A stretch of DNA of 64,000 nt from Streptomyces sp. Sge12 (GCF_002080455.1 NZ_CP020555.1:2418001-2482000), one strand, 5' to 3'. Counted from the stretch's first letter, positions 45,175 through 56,947 are shown. Numbers and translations: made by a program. The notes: generated from the sequence alone by a model not told the origin.

Positions 45175-46746
45175 TTACTTCATGAACTTCTTGAACTCGT
45201 CCGGGAGGTCGAAGTCCTGACCGTCCTGGCCGCCGGCCGGAAGGCCGAAGGGGTTGCCGCCGGCCGCGGGCTCGATCGCCTGCGGGCCCTGCTCGCGGCG
45301 GGCCGCGGCTGCGGCCTCCTCTTCCCTGCGCTTCATCGGGTTGCCGCTCTTGCGCTTGCCCTTGGCCTGCTTGACCTGCTTCTTCTGCCGGCCGGGGCCG
45401 CCGCCCATCCCGGGCATGCCGGGCATGCCCGGCATGCCGCCGCCCTGGGCCATGCGGGACATCATCTTGCGGGCGTCGAAGAACCTCTCGACCAGCGACT
45501 TGACCGCGCTGACCTCGGTGCCGGAACCCTTGGCGATACGGGCGCGGCGCGAGCCGTTGATGATCGTCGGGTCCTGGCGCTCGGCCGGGGTCATCGACTT
45601 GATGATCGCGGCGGTGCGGTCGACGTCGCGCTCGTCGATGTTGTTGATCTGGTCCTTGATCTGCCCCATGCCGGGCAGCATGCCGAGCAGCTTGGAGATG
45701 GAGCCCATCTTGCGGACCTGCTCCATCTGGGCCAGGAAGTCGTCGAGCGTGAACTCCTTGGGCCCCTTGGCGAGCTTGGCCGCCATCTTCTCGGCCTCGG
45801 CCTGCGAGAAGGTCTTCTCGGCCTGCTCGATGAGGGTGAGCATGTCACCCATGTCGAGGATCCGGCCCGCCATGCGGTCGGGGTGGAAGGCGTCGAACTC
45901 GTCGAGCTTCTCGCCGTTCGAGGCGAACATGATCTGCTTGCCGGTGACGTGCGCGATGGAGAGAGCGGCACCGCCCCGGGCGTCGCCGTCGAGCTTGGAG
46001 AGCACGACGCCGTCGAAGCCGACGCCGTCACGGAAGGCCTCGGCGGTGTTGACCGCGTCCTGACCGATCATGGCGTCCACGACGAAGAGGATCTCGTCGG
46101 GGCTGACGGCGTCGCGGATGTCCGCGGCCTGCTGCATCAGCTCGGCGTCGATACCGAGGCGACCGGCGGTGTCGACGATGACGATGTCGTACTGCTTGGT
46201 CCGCGCGTACTCGACGGAGTCCTTCGCGACCTGGACCGGGTCGCCGACGCCGTTGCCGGGCTGGGGCGCGTACACGGCCACGCCGGCGCGCTCGGCGACG
46301 ACGCTCAGCTGGTTGACGGCGTTGGGGCGCTGCAGGTCGCAGGCGACGAGGAGCGGGGCGTGGCCCTGCCCCTTCAGCCAGAGGCCGAGCTTTCCGGCGA
46401 GGGTGGTCTTACCCGCACCCTGGAGACCGGCCAGCATGATCACGGTGGGGGCGGTCTTGGCGAAGCGCAGCCGCCGGGTCTCGCCACCGAGGATGGTGAC
46501 GAGTTCGTCGTTGACGATCTTCAGGACCTGCTGGCCCGGGTTCAGGGCCTTGCTGACCTCTTCACCGCGGGCGCGTTCCTTGACGTTCGCGATGAAGGAG
46601 CGGACGACCGGGAGGGCGACGTCGGCCTCGAGGAGCGCGATACGGATTTCCCGGGCCGCTACGTCGATGTCAGCCTCGGACAGCCGGCCTTTGCCGCGCA
46701 GGCCCTTGAAGGTATTCGCCAAGCGGTCGGAGAGCGTATCGAACAC
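45175..46746 (-). CDS. ffh: Signal recognition particle protein Ffh (SRP54)
   Basis: A 523-residue Ffh starting MFDTLSDRLANTFKGLRGKGRLSEADID. GTPase motifs are GLQGAGKTTLAGKLG, DTAGRLGIDAEL and SKLDGDARGGA; the Met-rich M domain includes KMMSRMAQGGGMPGMPGMPGM. It binds signal sequences and 4.5S RNA and delivers ribosomes to FtsY, encoded at 54138. A Lys-rich, Gln-rich C-terminal extension is typical of Streptomyces. Confidence 0.96.
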   Translation of the reverse strand: MFDTLSDRLANTFKGLRGKGRLSEADIDVAAREIRIALLEADVALPVVRSFIANVKERARGEEVSKALNPGQQVLKIVNDELVTILGGETRRLRFAKTAPTVIMLAGLQGAGKTTLAGKLGLWLKGQGHAPLLVACDLQRPNAVNQLSVVAERAGVAVYAPQPGNGVGDPVQVAKDSVEYARTKQYDIVIVDTAGRLGIDAELMQQAADIRDAVSPDEILFVVDAMIGQDAVNTAEAFRDGVGFDGVVLSKLDGDARGGAALSIAHVTGKQIMFASNGEKLDEFDAFHPDRMAGRILDMGDMLTLIEQAEKTFSQAEAEKMAAKLAKGPKEFTLDDFLAQMEQVRKMGSISKLLGMLPGMGQIKDQINNIDERDVDRTAAIIKSMTPAERQDPTIINGSRRARIAKGSGTEVSAVKSLVERFFDARKMMSRMAQGGGMPGMPGMPGMGGGPGRQKKQVKQAKGKRKSGNPMKRREEEAAAAARREQGPQAIEPAAGGNPFGLPAGGQDGQDFDLPDEFKKFMK

Positions 46747-46890
46747 GGTGGTCGCGATTCCTCGGGTCGGGGGCGTTGTGGTCGTCCCCCAGGGTATCGG
46801 GCCCTTCCCCCATCCGGGGACCTGCCTGCAACCGGTGCGGGTCCACCGCTGTGCGCAGCTCCTCCCCGGCCCGCCCTATCGCCGTTTCCG

Positions 46891-46932
46891 GGGTGCTGTC
46901 CCGGACCCGCGCGGGTCACGGGACAGCGCCCC
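46891..46932. terminator. Hairpin downstream of glnD
   Basis: GGGGTGCTGTCC and GGACAGCGCCCC pair with one wobble, enclosing GACCCGCGCGGGTC, which is itself self-complementary. It lies just after the glnD stop at 46954. Confidence 0.6.
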
Positions 46933-46953
46933 CGGCAGCGGCGCCGCGCCCGG

Positions 46954-49380
46954 CTACGAAAGGGCTGCCGTCACCGAGGCGGCAAGGGCGCTCGCGGCCG
47001 CCGGGTCCAGGGGCTTGCCCTCGGGCGTGGTGACGTACAGCGTGTCGACGGCGTTCGCGCCCAGGGTGGAGACGTGGGCGCTGCGCACCCTGACGCCCGC
47101 CGCCTCCAGGGCCCGTCCGATCCGGTGCAGCAGGCCCACCGCGTCCGGTGCCCGCACCTCCAGGACCGTCGCCAGGGAGGAGACCTCCGGGACCACGGTG
47201 ACCCGGGGCGGCGGCGGGACCACCCCGCGCCGCCTGGGGTAGGCCGCCTCGCGGTCCGCCAGCTTCGCCGGGACGTCCAGCGAGCCGTCCAGGGCGCGGA
47301 CCAGGTCGGTACGGAGCCTGGCGGCCTGCGGGAGCGCGCCGTACTCCGCCGCCACCCGCCAGCGCAGCACCAGGACCTCCCCCAGCCGGTCCGGGAGCTC
47401 CATGGAGCGCAGGTCGGCCGCCCGTACCGTGAGCCGGTGCAGGGCCAGCACCCCGGCCGCCGCGGGGAGGACCCCGGGCTGGTCGGGGACGGCGACGACG
47501 AGGTCCACGCCGACCGCGTCCTCCTCCTGGCGGGCCTGGAGCGCCAGGACCGGCTCCCCGGTGCGCAGGGCCTCCACCGCCAGGCGTTCCTGCTCGGTGG
47601 TCGGGATCTCCGGTTCGCCGGCCGCCGGGGCGCTGCCGCGCAGTACCGAGGCGACGCGCGCGACGAGGTCCGCGACGAGCGATCCGCGCCACGCGCTCCA
47701 CGCAGCAGGTCCGGTGGCCAGGGCGTCCGCCTCGGTGAGGGCGTGCAGTATCTCCAGCGTGCCCACCGAGCCCACGGCGTCGGCGACCGTGCGGACGGTG
47801 GCCGGGTCGTCCAGGTCGCGGCGGGTCGCGGTGTCGATCAGCAGCAGGTGGTGGCGTACGAGCGTGCCCAGGACCGCGATGTCCTGCGGGTCGAAGCCGA
47901 TCCGGGTGGCGACGTCGCGGGCGATGGTCTCGCCGGCCACCGAGTGGTCGCCCGGCCAGCCCTTGCCGATGTCGTGCAGGAGCGCGGCCATCAGCAGCAG
48001 GTCGGGGCGGCCGACGCGGCGGGTGAGAGCCGAGGCCCGCACGGCCGTCTCGATCAGGTGCCGGTCCACGGTCCAGGTGTGGACCGGGTTGCGCTGCGGG
48101 CGGCAGCGGACCCGTTCCCAGTCCGGGAGGAGCCGCGTGATCAGGCCCTCCGCCTCCAGGGCCTCCCAGACGGCGACCGTCGGCTCCCCCGCCCCCAGCA
48201 GGGTGAGGAGCTGCTCGCGCGCCTCGGCCGGCCAGGGCACCGGGAGGGGTTTGGCCTGCGCCGCGAGTCTGCGGACGGCGTGCAGGGACACGGGCAGGCC
48301 CGCCTGGGCCGCGGCCGCGGCGAACCGCAGGGCCAGTACGGGGTCCCGGTCCGGGCGCGCGGCCAGGGCCAGTACGGCCTCGCCGTCGGACTCCACCACG
48401 CCCTCGGCCAGGGGTGCCCGGGTGCCCGCCCGGTCGCCGCGGGCACCCAGCAGCCCGCGCAGCCTGGGGCGGGCGGCGCGGGCCCGCAGGACGCGCCCGA
48501 CCTCCCGCCAGGTGACGTCGCCCGCGTACGAGACGACCCGCGCGGCCTCGTACACCTCCCGCAGCAGCGCGTCCGCGTCGAGCAGGCCGAGCCGGTCCGC
48601 GACCTGGTCCTGTTCCTGGAGGGAGAGCCGGTCGGTGGCGCGGCCGGTCACCAGGTGCAGGGCGTCCCGCGCGTCCAGGAGCCGCCGGCGGGCCTCGGCG
48701 AGGCCCTCGCGCGGGGCGTCGGCCAGCCAGGACGCGGCGACCGCCCGCAGCGCGGTGGCGTCCCGCAGGCCCCCGCGGGCCTCCTTGAGGTCGGGTTCGA
48801 GCAGGAAGCGGAGTTCCCCGGCCCGCTCCGCCCTTTCCCGGCACAGGGAGTGCAGCTCGGGGAGCCGCTTCGCCGCCTGGTTGCGCCAGTCGGCCAGTAC
48901 GGAGGTGCGCAGGCCGGCGAGGAGTCCGGCGTCACCGGCGACCGTACGGGCGTCGAGCAGGCCGAGGTGGACCTTGAGGTCCTCGCCGGCGGTCCTGCGG
49001 GCCTCGGCGGGGGTCCGCACCGAGTGGTCGAGGGCGACGCCGAGGTCCCACACCGGGTACCAGACGCGGTCGGCCAGGGCGCTCAGGGCCCGCGGCTCCG
49101 CTCTGCCGTCGTGCAGCAGGAGCAGGTCGAGGTCGCTGCGCGGGGAGAGTTCGGCCCGTCCGTAGCCTCCGACGGCCACCAGGGTGGCGCCGCGGACGCC
49201 GGTCTCCCGTACGGCGGTCGCGAACAGGGCGTTCAGCCATGTGTCGGTCAACCCGGCCAGGGCGGAACGCCGCGAAGGCCCGGACTGCGACTCCTCCTGG
49301 AGGAGTCGCAGCCGGGCCGCGGCGTATCCGCTGGGTCCCGAGTCGGCCGTGTGGTCCGTGTTCTCTTCGACGCTCGTCAC
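46954..49380 (-). CDS. glnD: GlnD, PII nucleotidylyltransferase
   Basis: An 808-residue GlnD starting at GTG 49380. The nucleotidyltransferase motif is VAVGGYGRAELSPRSDLDLLLLHDG (residues about 67-91), the HD domain is LLMAALLHDIGKGWPGDHS (about 460-478), and two C-terminal ACT domains follow. In Streptomyces GlnD adenylylates GlnK at Tyr51 in response to nitrogen status. Third gene of the amtB-glnK-glnD operon, 17 bp after glnK. Confidence 0.95.
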   Translation of the reverse strand: MTSVEENTDHTADSGPSGYAAARLRLLQEESQSGPSRRSALAGLTDTWLNALFATAVRETGVRGATLVAVGGYGRAELSPRSDLDLLLLHDGRAEPRALSALADRVWYPVWDLGVALDHSVRTPAEARRTAGEDLKVHLGLLDARTVAGDAGLLAGLRTSVLADWRNQAAKRLPELHSLCRERAERAGELRFLLEPDLKEARGGLRDATALRAVAASWLADAPREGLAEARRRLLDARDALHLVTGRATDRLSLQEQDQVADRLGLLDADALLREVYEAARVVSYAGDVTWREVGRVLRARAARPRLRGLLGARGDRAGTRAPLAEGVVESDGEAVLALAARPDRDPVLALRFAAAAAQAGLPVSLHAVRRLAAQAKPLPVPWPAEAREQLLTLLGAGEPTVAVWEALEAEGLITRLLPDWERVRCRPQRNPVHTWTVDRHLIETAVRASALTRRVGRPDLLLMAALLHDIGKGWPGDHSVAGETIARDVATRIGFDPQDIAVLGTLVRHHLLLIDTATRRDLDDPATVRTVADAVGSVGTLEILHALTEADALATGPAAWSAWRGSLVADLVARVASVLRGSAPAAGEPEIPTTEQERLAVEALRTGEPVLALQARQEEDAVGVDLVVAVPDQPGVLPAAAGVLALHRLTVRAADLRSMELPDRLGEVLVLRWRVAAEYGALPQAARLRTDLVRALDGSLDVPAKLADREAAYPRRRGVVPPPPRVTVVPEVSSLATVLEVRAPDAVGLLHRIGRALEAAGVRVRSAHVSTLGANAVDTLYVTTPEGKPLDPAAASALAASVTAALS

Positions 49381-49397
49381 CCAGGAGCTCCTGTCAG

Positions 49398-51076
<1,679 letters not shown>

Positions 51077-51222
51077 CGGCGTCTCCTCGTCGTCGGTACG
51101 TTCGCGTGCGGGCGATCGTGAAAACCTGAGCGGCGTAAAGGGGTGTCCGGCCGGGCCGGGGAAGCTGGCCGGTTAATGACCCCGAGATTCGCGCAGGCCG
51201 GTTTCCGGCGGCGCCGCTGGGT

Positions 51223-51258
51223 GTTTCGCTCCGATGACGAAGGCGTCCGGGTTGTTAC
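51223..51258 (-). promoter_or_regulatory. Candidate GlnR boxes upstream of amtB
   Basis: Read on the minus strand: GTAAC-N6-GACGC then, four bases later, GTCAT-N6-GAAAC. The second pair matches the gTnAc-N6-GaAAc GlnR half-site pattern with one change. It lies about 150 bp before the amtB start, in a 379-bp gap without genes between amtB and nsdA. GlnR is the known activator of amtB in Streptomyces. Confidence 0.55.
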
Positions 51259-51455
51259 GACGCGATGAACGCGGGAACCGTCGATCGCTCCCTCACGACG
51301 GCGGGCGCGACCACGTCCGCGGGAGGGGCGCCGGTTCGGGCGCGGGAGGGGTGGGCCGGCCGCGGCAGTACCCGGATGTCCTGGCTGGGGGAGCCTGATC
51401 GGGCTTCACGGGGTGACTGCCGCGGCCGGGGCCTTCGGGACGGCCGCGCGGGCCG

Positions 51456-52946
51456 TCAGACGGCCTCCGCGGCTTCGGGGAGCCGGGAGGCGAGGTGGTC
51501 GGTGAGCCGGACCACCTCGGCGACGTCGCCGTACTCACGGGCGGCGGTGTCGACGGTCTTGCGCAGGCGGGTGTTCACCCGTTCGGACCGCACCTTTCCC
51601 GCCACGTCGAGGGCCCGGTCGACGAGGGCGGCGGCCTGCTCGGGCTCGCGCTGGAGCAGGTGCACGGTGGCCATGCCGATGAGGTTGAGGGCGTAGGAGC
51701 GCTGGTGCTCCTCGTCCTTCTCGAAGAGCTCGACGGCCCGTTCCATGACGGGTTCGGCGAGGGAGGCGTACATGGGGCTGCGCCCGGCCACATAGGCCAG
51801 GTCCCGGTACGAGTGGGAGTTCTCGCCGTTGAGTTCGGCCTCGGAGAAGAAGCGGATCCAGTCGGGCTCGGGCTCCTCCGCGAAGCCGACGTCGGAGAAG
51901 GTGTCCTCGGCCATCCGCACGGCCCGCTTGCAGCGGCTGGGCTGGCCCATGTTGGCGTACGCGCGGGCCTCCATCGCATACAGCATGGCCTGGGTGCGCG
52001 GGCCGGCGCAGTCGCGGCTGCCGTACTGGGCGAGGTGGACGAGTTCCAGCGCGTCCTCGGGGCGTCCCAGGTGGATCATCTGGCGGCTCATGCTGGAGAG
52101 GATGTACGAGCCCAGCGGCTTGTCCCCGCCCTCCTTGGCGGCGTGCAGCGCGAGCACGAAGTACTTCTGGGCGGTGGGGTGCAGGCCGATGTCGTAGCTC
52201 ATCCATCCGGCCAGTTCGGCCAGTTCGGCGGCGACCTTGAAGAGCCGCTTCATGACCGGGGCCGGGTGGTTCTCCTGGAGCAGGTCGGTGACCTCGTGGA
52301 GCTGGCCCACGACGGCCTTGCGGCGCAGTCCGCCGCCGCACTGGGCGTCCCACTGGCGGAACATGACGGTGGTGGCGTCGAGGAGGTCGAGTTCCGGTTC
52401 GGAGAGCCGGGGCGGGCGGTGGCCGCCGAGGGCCCCCGTCGACCCCGGCCCGCGCGGTCCCGGGTCGGCGGCCGGTGCCGGGACGAGCCAGCGCTGCATG
52501 GGCTCGATGAGGGCGGGACCGGCGGAGAGCGCGAGCGAGGTCCCGAGGAAGCCTCGGCGCGCCAGCATCAGGTCGCTGCGGGAGAACTCGCCGAGCAGTT
52601 CGACGGTCTGCGGGCCGGCCCAGGGCAGGTCGACCCCGGAGACGGATGGGGTCTGGTGGGCGGTGCGCAGACCGAGCTGCTCGATGGCGACGACGGAACC
52701 GAAGCGTTCGGAGAACAGCTCGGACAGGATGCGCGGGACGGGCTCGCGGGGCTGCTCGCCGTCGAGCCAGCGGCGCACCCGGGAGGTGTCCGTGCTGATG
52801 TGGTGGGCGCCCATCTGGCGGGCCCGGCGGTTGACCTGCCGGGCGAGCTCGCCCTTGGACCAGCCGCTGCGGACGAACCACGAGGTCAGCTGGTCATTGC
52901 GCGCAGCAGCATCCTCGATCGTTCCGCTTGCGCCGTTGCCGCTCAC
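51456..52946 (-). CDS. nsdA: NsdA-type XRE/TPR regulator
   Basis: A 496-residue protein, start GTG 52946. The N-terminal DNA-binding part (TSWFVRSGWSKGELARQVNRRARQMGA ... DTSRVRRWLDGEQPR) is followed by RRGFLGTSLALSAGPALIEPMQRWL and then a tetratricopeptide-like helical array with repeated Ala-rich helices. Its place beside amtB-glnK-glnD matches nsdA of S. coelicolor, a negative regulator of sporulation and antibiotic production. A divergent relative is carried by the mobile element (19510-20901). Confidence 0.85.
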   Translation of the reverse strand: MSGNGASGTIEDAAARNDQLTSWFVRSGWSKGELARQVNRRARQMGAHHISTDTSRVRRWLDGEQPREPVPRILSELFSERFGSVVAIEQLGLRTAHQTPSVSGVDLPWAGPQTVELLGEFSRSDLMLARRGFLGTSLALSAGPALIEPMQRWLVPAPAADPGPRGPGSTGALGGHRPPRLSEPELDLLDATTVMFRQWDAQCGGGLRRKAVVGQLHEVTDLLQENHPAPVMKRLFKVAAELAELAGWMSYDIGLHPTAQKYFVLALHAAKEGGDKPLGSYILSSMSRQMIHLGRPEDALELVHLAQYGSRDCAGPRTQAMLYAMEARAYANMGQPSRCKRAVRMAEDTFSDVGFAEEPEPDWIRFFSEAELNGENSHSYRDLAYVAGRSPMYASLAEPVMERAVELFEKDEEHQRSYALNLIGMATVHLLQREPEQAAALVDRALDVAGKVRSERVNTRLRKTVDTAAREYGDVAEVVRLTDHLASRLPEAAEAV

Positions 52947-53360
52947 TGGAACGCCCCCATCCGCTCAGCATCTTCCACACGAAACCTTGGCCGGGGCGCC
53001 GTGCGCCACCACGGACCTTCACAGGTCCTTCACGTATTGCCTCCGGCATACCCACGGATGGGCCGCCTTCGGTTTCGTGTACCGAAAGTAATCCTACGAT
53101 CACCCCTGGGGCGAGGTCGATTCCAGAAACGCCACCATTCGCCACCCCTTCGAATGAACTCGCTACCCGCCAGGCGCGATTCACTTGACACCGAGGTGAA
53201 AGCGGATCGGTTGGACTGGGGTGCGCCAGGGGCGCGCGCGGCGAGGAGTGCGCCGGGCGGCTTCGCGGGACACCCCGCGGCGGGCTGCCGGCAGAGGTCC
53301 CGCCGAGGTCGTCGCCACCGGCTTCGTAACCACCGGCACGTCCGACCCGTTGGAGGGGGC
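52947..53360. promoter_or_regulatory. Divergent upstream region of nsdA and the primase-like gene
   Basis: About 410 bp, relatively AT-rich, no gene seen. It contains an inverted repeat TTCGGT-N7-ACCGAA (53068-53086) about 120 bp before nsdA, a possible operator. Confidence 0.45.
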
Positions 53361-54038
53361 ATGGGCATGGGCTTCACGATCGGCGGCAGCCGCAGCACCA
53401 AGGAGTTCCGCTCCGGCACCCGGCGCCGCGGCGGCCGGACCTCGGAGTGCACGGCGGTGGCGGAGTACACCGGGCTGTGGGGCTGGGACGTGGTCCCCGG
53501 CGCCCGCGCCGCGGCGCCCGCCCGCGACTGTTCCTGCGGGGACACGAAGTGCCCCGCGCCCGGGGCGCATCCGCTGCCCTTCGCCCCCACGGTCCCGGCC
53601 GGGGCCACCCTGGACGAGGTCACCGAGGCCTGGAGCGAGTACCCCGGGGCGGCCGTACTGCTCCCCGTGGGCCGCGTCTTCGACGTCATCGAGGTCTCCG
53701 CGGAGGCCGGGCGGCGCGCGCTGGTCCGGCTGGAGCGGATGGGCCTGCCGCTCGGCCCGGTCATCGTCACCGCCGACGGCCGGGCCCAGTTCTTCGTGGC
53801 CCCCGGGGCGGCGGCCGAGCTGCCGCAGCTGCTGTACCGGATGGGCTGGGACGATGCCGATCTCGACCTGCACGCCCTGGGCCGGGGCGCCTTCGTGACC
53901 GCCCCGCCCTCCGACCGGGCCGGGCTGGGCCAGGTCGGCTGGCTGCGGCCGCCCGCGCTCGACTCCGCCGGGGGCCCGCCGCAGGCCCGGCTGCTGCTGG
54001 GCACCCTCGCGTACATCTGCCACCGGCTCCGCCGCTGA
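53361..54038 (+). CDS. Bifunctional primase/polymerase-domain protein
   Basis: A 225-residue protein, start ATG 53361 after GGAGGGGG. It has a WGWDVVPG opening, a Cys cluster DCSCGDTKCPAPGAHPLPF (residues about 54-72) and the segment GRVFDVIEVSAEAGRRAL, which fit the N-terminal domain of actinobacterial prim-pol-like proteins. The replicative helicase/polymerase parts are absent. Such small proteins are conserved next to nsdA and ftsY in Streptomyces. Activity is unproven. Confidence 0.72.
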   Translation: MGMGFTIGGSRSTKEFRSGTRRRGGRTSECTAVAEYTGLWGWDVVPGARAAAPARDCSCGDTKCPAPGAHPLPFAPTVPAGATLDEVTEAWSEYPGAAVLLPVGRVFDVIEVSAEAGRRALVRLERMGLPLGPVIVTADGRAQFFVAPGAAAELPQLLYRMGWDDADLDLHALGRGAFVTAPPSDRAGLGQVGWLRPPALDSAGGPPQARLLLGTLAYICHRLRR

Positions 54039-54083
54039 CGAGCGCTCGGGGAGCCCCACCCCGGGGATGCCCCGGCCATGACG

Positions 54084-54116
54084 GCGCCCCCGCGTTCCGG
54101 CGGAACGCGGGGGCGC
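54084..54116. terminator. Bidirectional terminator between the primase-like gene and ftsY
   Basis: GCGCCCCCGCGTTCC, loop GGC, GGAACGCGGGGGCGC: a perfect 15-bp stem between two convergent genes. Confidence 0.8.
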
Positions 54117-54137
54117 TGGTGTCCGTAGGAACTGCGC

Positions 54138-55349
54138 TCAGTCGCCGATCAGGGCGTCCACGAACGCCTCCGGCTCGAAGGGCGCCAGGTCGTCCGGCCC
54201 CTCGCCGAGGCCGATGAGCTTGACCGGTACGCCCAGCTCGCGCTGGACGGCGACGACGATGCCGCCCTTGGCCGTGCCGTCGAGCTTGGTCAGCACGATG
54301 CCGGTGATGTCCACGACCTCGGCGAAGACCCGGGCCTGGGTCAGGCCGTTCTGCCCGGTGGTGGCGTCCAGGACCAGCAGGATCTCGTCCAGCGGGCCGT
54401 GCTTCTCCACGACGCGCTTGACCTTGCCGAGCTCGTCCATCAGGCCGGTCTTGGTGTGGAGGCGGCCGGCGGTGTCGATGAGCACCACGTCGGCGCCCTC
54501 GGCGATGCCCTCCTTGACCGCGTCGTAGGCGATCGAGGCCGGGTCGCCGCCCTCGGGGCCGCGCACGGTGCGCGCCCCGACCCGATCGCCCCAGGTCTGG
54601 AGCTGGTCGGCGGCGGCGGCCCGGAAGGTGTCGGCGGCGCCGAGCACCACGCTGCGGCCGTCGGCGACGAGCACCCGGGCCAGCTTGCCGGTGGTGGTGG
54701 TCTTGCCGGTGCCGTTGACACCGACGACCATGATCACGCCGGGGGTGTCCTCGCCGCTCTCCGTCTTCACGGTGCGGTCGAAGTCGGTGCCGACCAGGGT
54801 CAGCAGCTCCTCCTTGAGCAGGGCGCGCAGGTCCGCAGGGGTGCGGGTGCCGAGCACCTTGACCCGCTCGCGGAGCCGGTCCACGAGCTCCTGGGTCGGC
54901 ACGACACCGACGTCGGCGATGAGGAGGGTCTCCTCGATCTCCTCCCAGGTGTCCTCGTCGAGGTGCTCCCGGGAGAGCAGCGTGAGCAGCCCCTTGCCGA
55001 GGGAGTTCTGCGACCGGGCGAGGCGGGCGCGCAGCCGGACCAGGCGGCCGGCGGTGGGCTCGGGCACCTCGATCTCGGGCGCGGCCGGGGCCTCCGGCTC
55101 GGCCACCGGCGCCGGGGCGGGGGCCTCGGCCTCCGGGAGCCCGACCTCCTCGATCGTGCGGCGCGGCTCTTCCGCCGTCTCTACGGCGTCCTCCCCCACC
55201 TGCGGCTCGGCAGGCGGGGCAGTGATGGTCGGCGTGCTCGGCGGTGCCGGGGGCGGCAGCTGCTTCTTCTTGCGGCTGCTGACCACGAGCCCGCTGATCG
55301 CGCCGACCGCGACCAGGGCGATGACTACAGCAAGGATGAGGATGTCCAT
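54138..55349 (-). CDS. ftsY: Signal recognition particle receptor FtsY
   Basis: A 403-residue FtsY, start ATG 55349 after GGGGGG. An N-terminal hydrophobic helix (MDILILAVVIALVAVGAIS) anchors it in the membrane. An acidic Pro/Glu-rich linker precedes the NG domain with GVNGTGKTTTTGKLA, DTAGRLHTKTGLMDELGKV and TKLDGTAKGG. It receives Ffh-ribosome complexes. Canonical for Streptomyces. Confidence 0.96.
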   Translation of the reverse strand: MDILILAVVIALVAVGAISGLVVSSRKKKQLPPPAPPSTPTITAPPAEPQVGEDAVETAEEPRRTIEEVGLPEAEAPAPAPVAEPEAPAAPEIEVPEPTAGRLVRLRARLARSQNSLGKGLLTLLSREHLDEDTWEEIEETLLIADVGVVPTQELVDRLRERVKVLGTRTPADLRALLKEELLTLVGTDFDRTVKTESGEDTPGVIMVVGVNGTGKTTTTGKLARVLVADGRSVVLGAADTFRAAAADQLQTWGDRVGARTVRGPEGGDPASIAYDAVKEGIAEGADVVLIDTAGRLHTKTGLMDELGKVKRVVEKHGPLDEILLVLDATTGQNGLTQARVFAEVVDITGIVLTKLDGTAKGGIVVAVQRELGVPVKLIGLGEGPDDLAPFEPEAFVDALIGD

Positions 55350-55492
55350 AACCCCCCCAGTATCGGCCACGGCCGCCCGGGAGCCGGGAACCCGGACCCG
55401 GGGAGCAGGGCTTAAGCCGCTGTTTGTGGTTTTAGCGGCAAATCGATGATGATGGGCAACTTCCCCTCATAACCTCCCCACGGAGCGATCGC

Positions 55493-56947
55493 ATGCCTGC
55501 CGAGCCTGCCGACGGCGCAGCCGAAACCGCCATCGAGACCCGCGGCCTGGAGCCCGTCCCGGACAGCGAGCGCTCCGGCCGGGTCCGCGAGCTCGTCCCC
55601 ACCTGGGTCGCCGCCAACATCAGCGTGCTGCTGCTGACCATGGGTGCGGGGCTGGTGATCTTCAACAAGCTCAACATCTGGCAGGTGCTCGTCGTCGCGA
55701 TCGCCGCGCCCGTGGTCTCGTACGGGATCGTCGGCCTGATATCAATCGCGGGCAAGCGCGGCGGCGCTCCCGGCATGGCGCTCTCCCGGGCGGTGTTCGG
55801 GCAGCGGGGCAATCTCTTCCCGGGGGCCCTGATCTGGGTGGCCCGGTGGGGCTGGGAGACGATCAACGCGGTCAGCGGCGCCTACGCCGTGCTGACCGTG
55901 CTGGACCTGCTGTTCGGGGTGCGCAGCAGCACCCCGCTCATCGTCGTCACCCTGCTGTTCTTCGTGGGCTGCACCTTCGTGGTGTCCGGCCTCGGCATCA
56001 ACGCGCTGCGCGTCTGCTCCACCTGGTCGACGTACCTCTTCGGCGCCTTCAGCGTGCTCATCCTCGGGTATCTGCTCTTCACCACCGACTGGTCCGCCGT
56101 CTTCGGCAAGCCGGCCGGCTCCAGCGCGATGATGATCGCGGGCATCGGCACGATCGCGGCCGGCGGGATCAGCTGGGTGCCCTCGGGCCCCGACTTCACC
56201 CGGTACCTGCCGCGCACCGCCTCCTCCAGGGGCATGGTCGGCGCGACGATCGGCGGCGCCGGCGTGGTCGTGCTCCCGATGGTGCTGATGGGCGCGGTCA
56301 TGGCCGTCGGCACCCCGGACCTGGCCACCGCCCAGGACCCGGTCTCCTTCATCGGCGAGCTGCTGCCGACCTGGATCGCGGTCCCGTACCTGCTCATCGC
56401 GCTCGTCGGCATGCTGCTCATCAACTCGATGTCCATGTACTCGGCCGGTTTCACCGCGCAGACCCTGGGGATCAAGGTTCCGCGCGCGTGGGCGGTCAGC
56501 GTCAACGCGATCATCAGCCTGATCTTCGGCTTCCTGCTGATGGTGGTCGCGACCAGCTTCTTCGGTTCGTTCATCTCCTTCCTGACCCTGCTCGCCGTGG
56601 CCTTCTCCGCGTGGATCGGCGTCTTCGGCGTGGACATGCTGCGCCGCCCCGCCTACGACGGCCGGGCGCTGCTGGACACCACGCGGACCAGCGCCTACTG
56701 GTACCGGGGCGGCTTCGCGTGGCAGGCGATGACCGCCTGGGCCCTCGCCCTCGTCGTGGGCCTGCTGTTCACCAAGGTCGACTGGTTCGCCGGACCCCTC
56801 GCCTCCACCTGGATCGGCGAGAACGGCCTGGGCTGGGCGGCGGGCATCCTCACCTCGGCCCTGCTGTACGCCGTACTGCCGCGCACGGCGCCGGCGCAGC
56901 CCGCCCCGGCCGGGGAGCGCGAGCTCGCCGGATCCCTGTCCAACTGA
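55493..56947 (+). CDS. NCS1 family cytosine/purine permease
   Basis: A 484-residue membrane protein with about 12 hydrophobic segments starting at ATG 55493. Family segments include LVPTWVAANISVLLLTMGAGLVIF, MALSRAVFGQRGNLFPGALIWVARWGWETINAV and WVPSGPDFTRYLPRTAS. This is the CodB-like branch of the nucleobase:cation symporter-1 family, importing cytosine or a related base. Exact substrate not determinable. Confidence 0.87.
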   Translation: MPAEPADGAAETAIETRGLEPVPDSERSGRVRELVPTWVAANISVLLLTMGAGLVIFNKLNIWQVLVVAIAAPVVSYGIVGLISIAGKRGGAPGMALSRAVFGQRGNLFPGALIWVARWGWETINAVSGAYAVLTVLDLLFGVRSSTPLIVVTLLFFVGCTFVVSGLGINALRVCSTWSTYLFGAFSVLILGYLLFTTDWSAVFGKPAGSSAMMIAGIGTIAAGGISWVPSGPDFTRYLPRTASSRGMVGATIGGAGVVVLPMVLMGAVMAVGTPDLATAQDPVSFIGELLPTWIAVPYLLIALVGMLLINSMSMYSAGFTAQTLGIKVPRAWAVSVNAIISLIFGFLLMVVATSFFGSFISFLTLLAVAFSAWIGVFGVDMLRRPAYDGRALLDTTRTSAYWYRGGFAWQAMTAWALALVVGLLFTKVDWFAGPLASTWIGENGLGWAAGILTSALLYAVLPRTAPAQPAPAGERELAGSLSN

